Shown here in pieces: positions 31,606-42,044 of a stretch of DNA of 64,000 nt. The stretch comes from Deroplatys truncata (Eukaryota; Arthropoda; Insecta; Mantodea; Mantidae): the NCBI GenBank assembly GCA_030765065.1, contig CM060986.1:72037573-72101572 (forward strand). The letters are read 5' to 3'. The notes below the pieces were generated by a model, which was not told the DNA's origin, made no database searches, and saw only the letters and a program-made list of their open reading frames with translations. The position numbers and the translations under genes were made by a program. Each line of letters begins with the position of its first letter. Position 1 is the first letter of the stretch.

Positions 31606-32025
31606 TATCTTTCAAGAAAGTAAATGTACACTTTTCGCGGGTCAGTATCATTCAGGCGTTCCGTGAGTAGGGAGGGGGGTATGAAAACTAAATCGGCCGT
31701 GGTCGTAGATGCATACTGTAGTGGTTGCCATTTTAACAATGCCACTGACTTCGAAGATTTCTACGGCTATATTAACCCAGTATGGCGAAACATGTTACAA
31801 TTCTCTCGCTGCAAGAGAATTGCAACTTGTTTTGTTATATTTAGTCCATGTTTCGCCGTACATGTTTAGCCATAGAAATCCTCGAAGTGAGTGACAGGTT
31901 AAAATGGCGACCACAACAGTATACATTTACGAGCACGCTCGATTTAGATTTCATACCACCTACTCACGGAACGCCTGAATTATACCGACCCGCGAAAGTG
32001 TATATTTACTTTCTTGAAAGATACC
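31606..32025. repeat. 420-bp near-perfect palindrome (foldback element)
   Basis: The left end TATCTTTCAAGAAAGTAAAT (31606-31625) is mirrored at the right end (ATTTACTTTCTTGAAAGATA, 32006-32025). Matching pairs continue inward: CGCGGGTCAGTAT / ATACCGACCCGCG, CAGGCGTTCCGTGAGTAGG / CCTACTCACGGAACGCCTG, TTGCCATTTTAAC / GTTAAAATGGCGA and GGCGAAACATG / CATGTTTCGCC. The centre is AATTCTCT / AGAGAATT at 31799-31821. Arms of ~200 bases leave only a few unpaired bases at the centre. It has no coding role. It fits a foldback or snap-back MITE. Confidence 0.88.
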
Positions 32026-32660
32026 TACCGGAGGTAAGCGGTAGAGAATGTAGAAACTTTGAATACCACTGTAGTAATGATTCTTCAAACGATAATTTCT
32101 CGTGGTAAAGCACTGGTAAAGGATTTGAACGCACCTAATCCAAGCAAATATTAATTGCCGACGGAAAATGTAGAGATATGCTTGGTGGTTGTAGCTTCGC
32201 GTGTCCGTAGGTTCGATCTTTATCGATATATTGAAGAACCGCGTGGTAGTGCCGCCAGAACCTTTGCCCGGCCGGAGCATGAAAAGGTCCGCACGTTCGC
32301 TCGTAAATCATGGCATTAGGACTAATGTGACTGCAAGCCTGACTTACACCTTCCGACTGTCTATGCCGCCCCACGTTTCCCTATTGGTAGCAAACTCATT
32401 GCGGGGGAAAGCAAAGTGCTTCGCAAACCAAGATATTTTAACGTCTACAAGATTTTCAACCGCAGCTCTCTGAATGATTAACAGATAATAAATTGAAATA
32501 CATATCTCTCAGAAATTCAGCTTGCAGGACTATCTCAAATATCGATCTCACCGAAATACATGCTCTGAGACAAATTCTTAAAAAAAAAAAACTATGATTT
32601 ACATGACCTTTTCTACTGACTCTTCTGAAACTAATCTTACAAAAGCTTATTCCTAATATA
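32026..32660. other. Unassigned sequence
   Basis: No gene or repeat recognised. 32110-32420 is less AT-rich but has no family-like frame. Confidence 0.4.
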
Positions 32661-33747
32661 CGAGGGGCGTCCAATAAGTAAATTTCCGTATTTTATAAAA
32701 AGCATTACATACAATTGATCATTTTAAATTAATTTTATTTATATTGTACAATCAAGCGGCGCCGTGGTTAGACCGCTCGCCTCCCATCAAGGCGGCCCGG
32801 GTTCAATCCCAGGGACCTGCATGTGGGATTTGTGGTGGACAAAGCGGCGTCTGGGCGGGTTTTCTCCGGATTCTCCGGTTTCCCCCGCCATTCATTCCAC
32901 CAACTGCTCCATCATCACCTTTCCTTTCATCCATTTCACCAACATTTCGTTTCATCTACTTCCTTCATCCCATACCAGGCATCGGGCTGATCACCCATCC
33001 TGGATGTTCTGTCTGATCCATGAGTGTCTGCTCCTCGACGGGCCTCTGACCCCAGGCACCCGCTTGTAAGTCCTGGGGGGTGTAAGTCCTACATAAGAGG
33101 AGGGTAAACAGATAATGAATGAATGAATGAATATATTGTACAATCCTTCTGTTACTTTTTTACATAGTCAACATGTTTTTCCAAGCATTTTTGGGGACGT
33201 GACACAAGTTTTTCCAAGACGGTGTTGTACCAGGTCGGGTCCTGCGCTCGCAACAGCTGTTCACTGATTTGACTTCATCATCGGTGTTAAAAGTGCTTGC
33301 CTTTGAGTTGCAGGAACATGTGAAAATCACTTGGGGCAAGCTCCGGTGAATACGGAGGATACGAAACTTCCAAGTTGAATCTTGACCCAGGCGAAGCTCA
33401 GAAGATTCAACTGGGAAATTTCTCGCATCCTCCATATTCACCAGATCTTTCTCCAAGTGATTTTCACATGTTCCTCTGACTCAAAGGTCATCATGGAGGT
33501 AAGTACTCTAACACCGTGACGAAGTTCAATCAGAAGTGAACAGCTGTTTGCGAGCGCAGGACCCGACCTGGTACAACACTGACTTGGAAAAACTTGTGTC
33601 ACGTCTCCAAAAATGCTTGGGAAAACGTGTTGACTATGTAGAAAAGTAACAGAAGGATTGTACAATGTAAATAAAATTAATTCAACAGGATCAATTGTGT
33701 GTAATGTTTTTTATAAAATAGGGAAACTTACTGATTCGACGACCTCC
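32661..33747. mobile_element. Foldback mariner derivative, SINE-A inserted in the left arm
   Basis: TA at both edges (32659-32660, 33748-33749). The two ends are the same mariner 3' end in opposite orientation (CGAGGGGCGTCCAATAAGTA at left; a diverged inverted copy at right). Without the SINE the arms are ~330-346 bases, with an 18-base loop at 33384-33401. Each arm encodes the transposase C-terminus: the right arm has HPPYSPDLSPSDFHMF at 33426-33473 on the plus strand, and the left arm has SPELAPSDFHMFLQLKG then QKCLEKHVDYVKK on the minus strand. No N-terminal half is present in either arm. Confidence 0.9.
32754..33132 (+). mobile_element. SINE-A, full length with perfect 13-bp duplication
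   Basis: Head GCGGCGCCGTGGTTAGACCG, B box GGGTTCAATCCC, body as in 10571-10937, and a GAATGAAT tail. Flanked by ATATTGTACAATC on both sides (32741-32753 and 33133-33145). The mirrored right arm of the host element (around 33646-33690) keeps the uninterrupted sequence and so shows the pre-insertion state. Confidence 0.95.
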
Positions 33748-33774
33748 TACTTATTATTTGAGATAAATTTAGTT

Positions 33775-34070
33775 ACCATTTACAAATTTCGTTGCAGGCA
33801 TTAAGAGGGATTTAGTAGGCTAAAGCGATAGTCATAGTTCTAAAAAGTGGATCTCTATGTGATGTTTCGAAATTCCATGCTCTTTATTTGACCAAAGTGG
33901 AAAAGCGAATAGTGACTTGCCATTTGAAAAAAGTAAGAGTATTTGAAAATTCAAACCAATAACAAAGAATACCTCAAAAATGGTTAGTGCCAAAAAAAAT
34001 TATTTGCCATAAGTTGTGTGCTTTGACGAGATCTACATTTCCTGTGTAGTAAGATATGTCTATCTATTAC
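33775..34070 (-). repeat. R family repeat, internal to 3' part, truncated
   Basis: On the plus strand the inverted R order is seen: AAGCGATAGTCAT, TTGAAAATTCAAACCAATAAC, CTCAAAAATGGTTAGTG, CATAAGTTGTGTGCTTTGAC and TAGTAAGATATGTCTATC. It is cut at 34070 by a SINE-C, or simply ends there. Confidence 0.7.
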
Positions 34071-34071
34071 G

Positions 34072-34520
34072 GTTTATCAAACCGAGTGGGATGGTTGAGG
34101 CGGTAACGTCTGTGGCCGGCATTCGGGAGGTTGGGATTCGATTCCCATGGGTTTTTTCGGGGGTTTCCCTGGTTGCTAGGCGAATGTTGGGAAGGTTCAT
34201 TACATCCCCCGAATATCCCGTCCCTCCATTTCACCTTCATTCTCATTTCACTTCACCTTTCATCCGCTTGGTCTGTTTCAGGTTGAAGGTGTCGGCGGGA
34301 ATCTCGGCATTGGATGGCGAGGGAAAAGAATGCTCTGTGTAACCCTAGGCCCTCCAGTGGGATTGCTAGCCTGAAAGGGGAGGGGGGCCGGTTGCATCAG
34401 CTGCCATCCGAGGAGTTTTGATCTGTAATAGGTAGGGCCCTGTCGTGCCTCCTGGTCCGACCGCCCTGTCTTCTTTCACTTCACTCTTCCCTCCCGGGGG
34501 CACCCCGTCAGGGGCTTCAA
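34072..34520 (+). mobile_element. SINE-C copy
   Basis: Head ACCGAGTGGGATGGTTGAGG (A-box region), B box GGGATTCGATTCCCATG, body with GTTGCTAGGCGAATGTTGGG, TTCACTTCACCTTTCATCCG and GGTGTCGGCGGGAATCTCGG. The end is a CCCTCCCGGGGGCACCCC block at ~34490. Compare 51416-51835, 55322-55850, 60152-60640 and the minus copies at 38120-38640 and 42895-43228. Confidence 0.8.
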
Positions 34521-34604
34521 AACGCGTTTACTAAAATAATTTAATTACTTAGAATGTGTAATATATCCAATAATTGCAAATAAGCTGTTGGTTGTATAGG
34601 TGCT

Positions 34605-34800
34605 GAAATTGCAAATGGAGAGAGAGAAGAGAGAGGTTCAAATCTCACCAGGACCCTCTTCCCTAACTGGGGTTTGTTTTAGGGTTTCCTAAGTCCTCAT
34701 AACTGGCAAATACCGGCGAGGTACCCTTAAATCCCTTTCCTTACACAGTCATTCATTTCATGTGTCATCATTCCACCGTATGCAGTAAAGAGGGCGTTAA
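34605..34800 (+). mobile_element. SINE-like sequence, single copy
   Basis: B-box-like AGGTTCAAATCTCACC (34635-34650), then a body with GGGTTTCCTAAGTCC and TACCGGCGAGGTACCC, ending GGGCGTTAAACACAC. Only one copy is seen here. The promoter-like B box and the abutting AAT run at 34811 suggest a SINE. Confidence 0.45.
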
Positions 34801-34809
34801 ACACACTAA

Positions 34810-34810
<1 letters not shown>

Positions 34811-34850
<40 letters not shown>
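34811..34850. repeat. (AAT)n microsatellite, SINE tail
   Basis: About 13 AAT units. It lies at the 3' end of the minus-strand SINE-F that follows, so it is best read as that SINE's tail. Confidence 0.85.
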
Positions 34851-34851
<1 letters not shown>

Positions 34852-35085
34852 CCCATGGCGCTCAAGTCCGTTTGGTGCCTGGGCTTACAATCCGATTGTC
34901 GGCCTCAGCCCACTTACGCACGGCAGAGGTTGACGATCATCCAACCGATACAGATAGATGATGCGGCCTGCCGGAAAGTTGACTCACCAGAACCGCTGCC
35001 TATCGCAGCTCCTCACTTTCCTCAAGAAGCTGAGCGGAAGGCGGATTGATGGCGGAGATCGAACCCGGGAGCATTTCCGTATAGA
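34851..35085 (-). mobile_element. SINE-F copy
   Basis: On the minus strand: head part GGGTTCGATCTCCGCC (B box), then GAGGAAAGTGAGGAGCTGCG, ATCTGTATCGGTTGGATGAT and a CCTCTGCCGTGCGTAAGTGG body, and an ATT-repeat tail. The same blocks occur on the plus strand at 61075-61420. Confidence 0.82.
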
Positions 35086-36350
35086 AATATAATGCTAGTT
35101 GCAAACACTTATTATGTAGTATTAGCTAAATACTTACAGTCAGGTAAAAATGTAATTATCAAGAATATAAAAAGGTAAATGCAATGTAAAATCGTAAAAA
35201 TATAGATTATGAATCACAATGGAGCATGGTGACAATAAAGTCCATAGTAAAATATTAACTATTCGTTCCTTTCAAGGCCGCAAATGACAGCACAAAGGGA
35301 ATAAATTAATAAATAATTCGGTAGGTCGGAGCTTCAGTACTGGTATATTAGATTAGGTTTTTTCCTCTTCTTTGTTTGCCCTAACTGCACATCGTAACAG
35401 TGTATGTAGATTCTTTGGTGAATCTAACTCGGTATGCTAGTGGCCTTACTCGCTTTGTCGCTTTCCTGTAACACCTACCTGTATCTCGCTTATAGACTGC
35501 CTCGATTGAAGTCTCCTTCCGTCATGCTAGACAAATGGCCTTAGCTACGTGTTCACATCCCTGTATCTATATTCTTTTAATTTGTAGGTACAAATTTGGG
35601 CCGTGGTATTGGATAACTCAATCTCGTATTTACCTAAAATTTATTTTTACAATGAAAATGTAATGTTTTATTTAAACTATATAAATTAAAATGTAAATGG
35701 GATTAAACCACTTGAATAATAAATTAGCAACTTATATTCGATCTACACACTTTCTTAATTGGAAACAATAATTATTTCAATTTTACCATTAACAGTGATA
35801 TACCTCTATTTGGTTTCAATTAATTAATTATGCAATTAAACCATATTATGCGTTTTTCTCTAAAGTTAAAAGGCTTTCCTCCAATGACATCAAGTTTCCT
35901 ACATGAAACTCATAGAGTAAACCTGCTCTATTTTGTGATGCAGATGTCTGATAATTATTACTAATATTTTATTTTAACTGGCATACCCTAAATTGCACGG
36001 GTGGCTTCTTAAAACTCCAATGACGATTTAATAAATTTCAGTTACTTCCCTCTGTATTCTTTATGAAATTATTGCACAGTGATCTAGTAGACTAGTATGG
36101 TAAAAATTTCTCTGACTCCTTATAATTGTAATTTTGTGCAATCTCGTAATATGCATAATAACGAATGTAAAATTCACACAAAAGGGAAAATATCGGCCGA
36201 TGTCGTAGTACTCCTGGTAGTCATACACGTTTTGGAAGTGATACATAGCCTTTTGGCGGTGAAAAAATTATCAGAATGGTCAAGTAATTTTTAGATAATC
36301 ACCACAGATGGAATTTTAAAATTTTGAAAATACTCAATGGTCCCTTTATT
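35086..36350. other. Unassigned AT-rich sequence
   Basis: About 1.2 kb without recognised content. Short open frames only. Confidence 0.45.
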
Positions 36351-36362
36351 TAAAAGCGTAAA

Positions 36363-36657
36363 AATAAAATTGAGTTTTATTTATGGACGCTCTTTAACTG
36401 CTGTTGTCCTTAGCGTCCCATTCTATATTGGGCGTGAAAGGCCGGTAATTTTGCTCAGAGGCCTCTTTATCAGGCTTGAGGTTCTTTTACGTGCCGTAAA
36501 TCTGCGACACGGGACCACCGGCTTTACTTTCCTTCCGAAGGAAGCCATGCTAAGGATTTTTACGCCCGAAAAAAATCCATCGCCCTCCGCCGGGTTTGAA
36601 CCCACGACCTCGGGAGCTAGAGGCTAGCATGGTAACCACTATACCACGGAGGACGAC
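36363..36657 (-). mobile_element. SINE-B, full length
   Basis: Minus-strand copy with head TCCTCCGTGGTATAGTGGTT and B box GGGTTCAAACCC at 36590-36601. It contains the CGATGGATTTTTTTCGGGCG segment missing from the copy at 15594. Target duplications TAAAAGCGTAAA (36351-36362) and TAAAAACGTAAA (36658-36669) differ at one base. Confidence 0.9.
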
Positions 36658-36669
36658 TAAAAACGTAAA

Positions 36670-37112
36670 GGCTGCATAGTTTTCGCATAATACAAAAACC
36701 TTTGACTACAACATAAGGTGAAATAGAAGCGTAACCGTGAATTTAAAGATTCCTCGCTTCCAGGCCACCAAGTTAAATAATTTATAAGTGGCACATAGTC
36801 TGCCATCACCAAGAAAAATAATCTCCTCAGTTGTATAGGTTGACGACATTGTGATGTTACATTGCGCAAGTTTTCTTTATATATTTACGTTCAGCACACG
36901 TTAGTAATAACGTTGATTACAAAATGCAGAGTAAACACAGCAAAACTTTCTTACAAAAGGATTATAAAATATGTTGGCGTAAGTATTCGATGCATATCGT
37001 TAAGCATATCCGATTGTCGCTTGTTTTGCTGGCGCCTGCTGTTTCCTCAGTTGCGAAATCCTGATCATCTATGTATATTACTTGAAATTAAGTATCCGCA
37101 GATTCTCTATAA
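36670..37112. other. Unassigned sequence
   Basis: Nothing recognised between two SINE-B copies. Confidence 0.4.
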
Positions 37113-37125
37113 TATTACCTAACTA

Positions 37126-37415
37126 AATAAAAATTGTGTTTTTATTTATAGACGCTCTGTAGCTACTATGGTCCTTAGCGTCCCATTCTAAATTGGGCGT
37201 GAAAAGGCGAAAATTGGACTTAGAGGCCTCTTATAGCTTTGAGATTCTTTTACGTGCCGTAAATCTACGACATGGGACCACCGGCTTTACTTCCCTCCCA
37301 AAGGAAGCCATGCTAAGTATTTTACGCCCGAAAAAATCCATCGATCTCCGCCGGGCTTGGACCCGCGACCTCGGAACTAGAGGTTAGCATGGTATCCCTA
37401 GACCACGGAGGACGA
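37126..37415 (-). mobile_element. SINE-B, second copy nearby, same strand
   Basis: Same family and orientation as 36363-36657, more diverged (B box GGGTCCAAGCCC). It abuts the 5' end of an R copy. A TTACCTAASTA-like string on each side (37115-37125, 37419-37429) may be its duplicated target, imperfect. Confidence 0.85.
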
Positions 37416-37429
37416 CATTTACCTAAGTA

Positions 37430-37900
37430 TAGGAAGTATTGTATATCCCCCAAAATCGATATCAATTTCATAAAATACATCTTTTGAGATATACTGGACC
37501 CCCCCCCGAAAAGCATTTTAATAAAGGTCCGTGTGTGTGAGTTGTCTCTTTCTCTGTGCGTGTCCGTGAAGAATATAATTCCAAAACGGAAATTGCGATA
37601 AATACCAAACGTGTTATTCAAATTTACGACCCAAAATTTGTCAAGCAAATCTCCACTCCATACTACGCTTTGCATGGAAAATGTTTTGTTATTTTCTTAA
37701 GCATGTAAACGATTTTTAGTAAAATAACATAATATTATTATGTTTAAGATATTTGCATGATTAATAAAGTTATGAATTTTCTGAATCCAATAAAAATACC
37801 TTTAGAAACAGGTGTGTGTATATATATGCGTCTGTCTGTCTGTCTGCCTGCCTGTCTTCTGTGAACAGCTTAACTCAACAAGATCGTACATGAATTTATA
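37430..37900 (+). repeat. R family repeat, diverged copy
   Basis: Block order as R: AGGAAGTATTGTATATCCCC, ATACATCTTTTGAGATA, the CGTGTGTGTG region, GATAAATACCAAACGTG, ATGGAAAATGTTTTG, TTTAGTAAAATAACAT. A second truncated piece from ~37760 has CTGAATCCAATAAAAATACC, a run of GTCT units (37838-37860) and GTGAACAGCTTAACTCA. Confidence 0.65.
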
Positions 37901-38119
37901 GTGTTACACTTCATGTTAGACATTTTAGGAAACAGTCCTAAAAGCCGTATATTTTTATAGATTCCCTATATTAATTACTTTTAAATTTCTATCTTTTTCA
38001 AATAAATGACATCCATAAATGTTGCTTAGCAATTGCCAGCATTATTTATTTAATAACCTTAGGTAGGCGCATATCACGGAGGGGCGTTCGAAAAAGAGGC
38101 AGAGCACAGCACGTAGATC

Positions 38120-38640
38120 ATGTAACCATCTGTGCTACCCCTGGGAGGGAGGGAGGGAGGGAGGGAAGAAGAGAGATACCCGAAGGGCGAGTAGATTCGG
38201 TAGACAACGTCCGCAAGTGTGTACAGGGTCCTTAACGTTTCAAGATTGAACGTATCCGACGCCGCTCAGTTGACGCACAAGTCCTTAACCCTCGGAGCTG
38301 AAGCGGAGCCTGCGCCAAGAGCACCTGAGGCGAGTCCACCAGTAGTCCGTCCAATTGCTGCCAGGGAAAAACCTTCACAAAGCGCAACACCACCGCCCAG
38401 CCGCAACACGCTGAACACCTTCGCTTGGTCCTTCAACCCCAAAACGGATGATGATGAAAGAAATGTTGAATACAGGAAATGAAGTGCAGGAAAGTCGTGG
38501 TAGAAGAGTAACCATTTCCTACCGAACCGGGGAAATCATGAAAAACCATGGTAGTAGCAGGCGGTCGCCGAGAATCGAACCTGGGACCTTCTGAATGCGA
38601 TCCTCACACGTTACCGCGGAGCCCTATCGCTCGGTATTTA
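38120..38640 (-). mobile_element. SINE-C copy with GGGA-repeat 3' edge
   Basis: On the minus strand: head ACCGAGCGATAGGGCTCCGC, B box GGTTCGATTCTCGGCG (38566-38581), body with CACGACTTTCCTGCACTTC and GTTGAAGGACCAAGCGAAGG. The 3' block includes GTTAAGGACCC and CCTTCGGGTATCTCTC, followed by CCCT repeats (GGGA at 38144-38166 on the plus strand). An 87-codon frame inside is incidental. Confidence 0.75.
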
Positions 38641-38749
38641 ATATCTTACTTTGTTCTCCCGTCATTTACATGATACTTAATTGATATTTGTTGTGTTACA
38701 TACATCAGTCTGCATTTTGCAAATCTATCTGCATGAGTGGCTTTTTACC

Positions 38750-39000
38750 ATTATGTTGTGTGATAAGATGTTTTAATAAGATGTTAATATCCCGACTTCG
38801 AATTGGGCATAATAAACTGACACACTCTTTATTTGTTAAATAGAAGCTCTCCACCAATTTGTGAAACATATAAAACAGCATTAACTGAGGTACATATTAT
38901 ACTAACATGTCCAAAATTTGAAAATCAGCGTAGTCAGGTTGGTATGCCCAGAAATATTTCTGCAGCACTCAATGATGAACTTTCATCCAGAAGGTAATTA
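38750..39000 (+). pseudogene. LINE C-terminal end (RNase H-type LINE), relic
   Basis: Reads ISRLRIGHNKLTHSLFV at ~38787-38837, then with frameshifts CETYKTALTEVHIILTCPKFENQR and ISAALNDELSSRR. The RLRIGHxxLTH...C..C.....H....C layout is the C-terminal zinc knuckle that follows RNase H in many insect LINEs. The same type occurs better preserved at 53465-53800. Confidence 0.6.
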
Positions 39001-40530
39001 TTTTTTTTCATTAATTAATATCCATGGATCATTTAACCAAATTGTAACCTGTATGTATACATAATGTGTAAGTATTATACTGTAATCCAATAATGTAAAC
39101 AACTGTACATGAAAGGTCGTGATAAAACTAGGAAGGTTAAAACGACCCTAACTAATTTTTTTTAAAAAAAAAGATGTTTTGTAAATCTATGAGATATCCC
39201 AAGGTTTTATTCACTTTTAATCATGACTTTAGTATTGATTTAATTTATGCGGATATCTTGAGAGGTGTTCAGGAAAACCCGGGCGCATGTCGATGGACCT
39301 GAGATGTTTTAACGGTCTCATAAAACATAAATAAAGCACACGGTCAAATATAACATAAAAAGTGTAGTTATACCCATAGTCGAATTACAGGCCATTAAAG
39401 ATATATGTAACCCAGTTAAGGCTAATAAGCTAGATTAAAATTTTAATATCCGGTTATGGAATCGAACCTGGATCTCCTCAGTTACGAGCGATAGCAGAAA
39501 CTATTAAACTGCAAAGCAGCTGTTTAGAATAGGAGACTATATATTAACGCGTTTCGATCACTGCCCTGGATTCCGTTATGGCTGTATTTCGTTCTTATTG
39601 TATCTAACAATAATTGAAAGAAATAAAATATTGTTGTTAATATCAACTGAACTGTTTAAAGCAAATTCCAACATTAAATGCTCATTTGATCTCAGTGAAT
39701 TCGACCTTTTGAGTTGATTAATGAATTTCTAATTTATGAACTTTAATCAATAAATACACTTGGAATACTAACAAGTAAAACTTTCGAGTAAAGTAAGTAA
39801 GAAAGAAAATATTTGAATATTTAAATTTAATGCTGCAAATTTTTCTTTTGATTCAGTAACCTTAAGAGATATTCTGTATTACGTATCAAAGATCCCCCGA
39901 TGCATTGGACACATGCAATCTCGACGATGAATCTCAATATATATATATATATATACTTGGAAATAAATAAGCGACTTCGTTCATCTATTCACAGCTATTT
40001 TACTTTGACCTGAGTTATAGTCACTTTCTCATAAATTAATTCGTTAAAGGTCATCAGATTCAGACCTCATCATTTAAACCGCAAAGATTCGATCGTGTAA
40101 ACCAGGCTTCATTAACAGGAAAGCTTAACCGTTCGAATCTATTCGGCGATTCCTTTTGCTATTAAAGTATAATTAATAAATCCATTTGGTATAACTCAGT
40201 AATTAAGACAACACTCCACGCACTGTGGCTATAAATATAAAATGGACATGAAAAACCTATACCCGAGGCGCATTATGGGAATCTTCTCCCCTCCTTCTCC
40301 CCGCATAAGTCACTAGAGCTCTCTCAGGTTCATCCCATGGCAATTCGTGATCGGAATTACTAAGCGATATTGTAATCAATAAATTCTAACTCTTCTCACT
40401 GTCGCGCACGGCGGCACCTAAAAGTGGCGCTTCGACCTTCCCACGGCGGCTGATGCGGGAGGCGCGTTTTCTTTCAGACTTTGGCGACTGAATAGAGAAA
40501 CTTACCTATGGTAAGTAGATGCAGTACTGT
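39001..40530. other. Unassigned sequence with one tRNA-like relic
   Basis: A minus-strand B-box-like GGTTCGATTCCATAACC at ~39453-39470, with upstream arm-like text to 39530, suggests a decayed SINE head. A (TA)n run lies at 39937-39955. 40390-40520 is distinctly GC-richer (CGCGCACGGCGGCACC) but shows no frame I can support. Confidence 0.4.
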
Positions 40531-40534
40531 GTTT

Positions 40535-41242
40535 CATTTAAAAAAAAATCTGATGTGTTACACTCACATGACTTTCTCTGCTCTTGTACAATCTAATTTT
40601 ACAAACGCCTATTCTCCATATGCTTCATGTTAATCGAGATATCGAGATGTCAATCTTATTGTTAATTTTCTTGTAGATGCAAGGGAAATATGGTAGCTTT
40701 TAAGCGATAGTCAAATATTTTAACGCTGGTTGCTATGTGGCGCATTCCATTCTCTTTGCATGTCCAGGACAAAAAAAATGAATAACGCATTTGAGAAAAA
40801 GTATAAGTATTGGAAAATTTAAGGGAATAACAAGCAATATCTCGAAAACGGTTCACTCAACAAAAGAAATGTATATGACATAAGTTGTGTATTTTAACGC
40901 GATCTACATTTTTTGTGTAGTAAAAGTTTGTCTATCTCTTATGGTTTACCAGTTATGCAAAAGTCGTTCACAATGAAGAATACTTTTGGAGACATTCCCA
41001 GAAAATTCGAGATATACATTTCATTTCTCATGCCTTTATCTTAAACATATGATATTTTAATCAAAATCGTTAGAGCCATTTTTGAGAAAATTAAAATTTT
41101 CGAAAAATCTTCCATGTAAAGGGTAGTCTGGGGTGGGGGGATTTTCTTGAAAACCTTCGTGTCGCATCTCTGGAAGATACTGAACTTAAATACCAAGTTT
41201 GGTGCTTATCCGACTGTTCGTTTTTGAGTTATGCTGTTCACA

Positions 41243-41287
<45 letters not shown>

Positions 41288-41432
41288 ACACACGGACATG
41301 TTTTCAAAAATGCTTTTTTTGGATTCAGGAGGTCTCAAAACATGTATTTCCGGCGAAATCTCGGTATCGAATTTTTGGGTGGAATGCAATACTTCCCCTA
41401 CTTACTATACGTAGTAGAGAAAGTAAAAAAGA
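40535..41432 (-). repeat. R family repeat, near full length (~890 bp)
   Basis: The inverted full copy: plus-strand start AATCTGATGTGTTACACTCA with CATGACTTTCTCTGCTCTTG, end ACTATACGTAGTAGAGAAAG. All R blocks are present in inverse order. It differs from 11647-12540 and 49680-50565 around 40730-40760 (GCGCATTCCATTCTCTTTGC), so it represents a second subfamily. The CA run at 41243 sits in the (GT)n position. Confidence 0.87.
41243..41294 (+). repeat. (CA)n microsatellite inside R
   Basis: About 25 CA units, interrupted by GACA. Expansion of the short GTGTGTG present in other R copies. Open frames that read THTHTH here are artefacts. Confidence 0.92.
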
Positions 41433-42044
41433 CGAGATCACCAGAAATACACATTTTGAGGCCCTCTGAACCCGAGAAAACTTGATGAAGAACTCAGAAC
41501 TGAGAATGTTTGGCACAGGATGTGGACAACCGCGCGGTCTACCTCTCCTGAGTGCTGGATCACACTAACGCCACGTTAACCCCTTTGCGCGGTCTGTGTT
41601 AACCCAAAAATGCAAACAACTACCGCGCAGTTTCTCATTTTACTGTATCGAAAACCGCACTACGCTGCCTGGATGAGCCTTGAAGATTAGTTCAAGCATG
41701 AAGGAGGCATAATTATCGGACAATTATCACCTCTTGCTATAATTACCGTGTAGTCAAGCCGTGGTTGTTCCTAAACTCTCCTCCACATTGTGCTTACGCT
41801 AAATAAATGAAATAGTCCGTATGATCCAATTCATTAGCCAGTGAGTACCACTTTATTGGTTGAATGGCTCAATTAGGGATAGGATCTCGATAGCGTAAAT
41901 ATCTCGATTCTCTCGAAACTACGTGGTATCGAAATATATCTAGTAGTTTGAAATGAGCAGTTGTGTCTTATTTTGCGTTTGACCAGAACGAAAATATAGA
42001 TAGCGAATGAGGCTTCATATTTGTAGAGGTAGAAGCAGACGACT
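41433..42044. other. Unassigned sequence
   Basis: Starts with a short duplicate of R text (GAGATCACCAGAAATACACATTTTGAGG near 41432-41460, a piece of the R 5' region), then nothing recognised. Confidence 0.4.

Noticed and set aside
31624-32280. Overlapping frames on both strands
   Set aside because: They arise from the mirrored arms of a palindrome. No codon pattern or motif is present.
40390-40525. First exon or promoter with a GTAAGT donor at 40511-40516
   Set aside because: The GC-rich patch is real, but no frame, TATA or initiator could be tied to it. The GTAAGT is part of a small palindrome (CTTACCTATGGTAAG).
41199-41485. Frames with long Thr-His repeats
   Set aside because: They translate the CA microsatellite inside an R copy.
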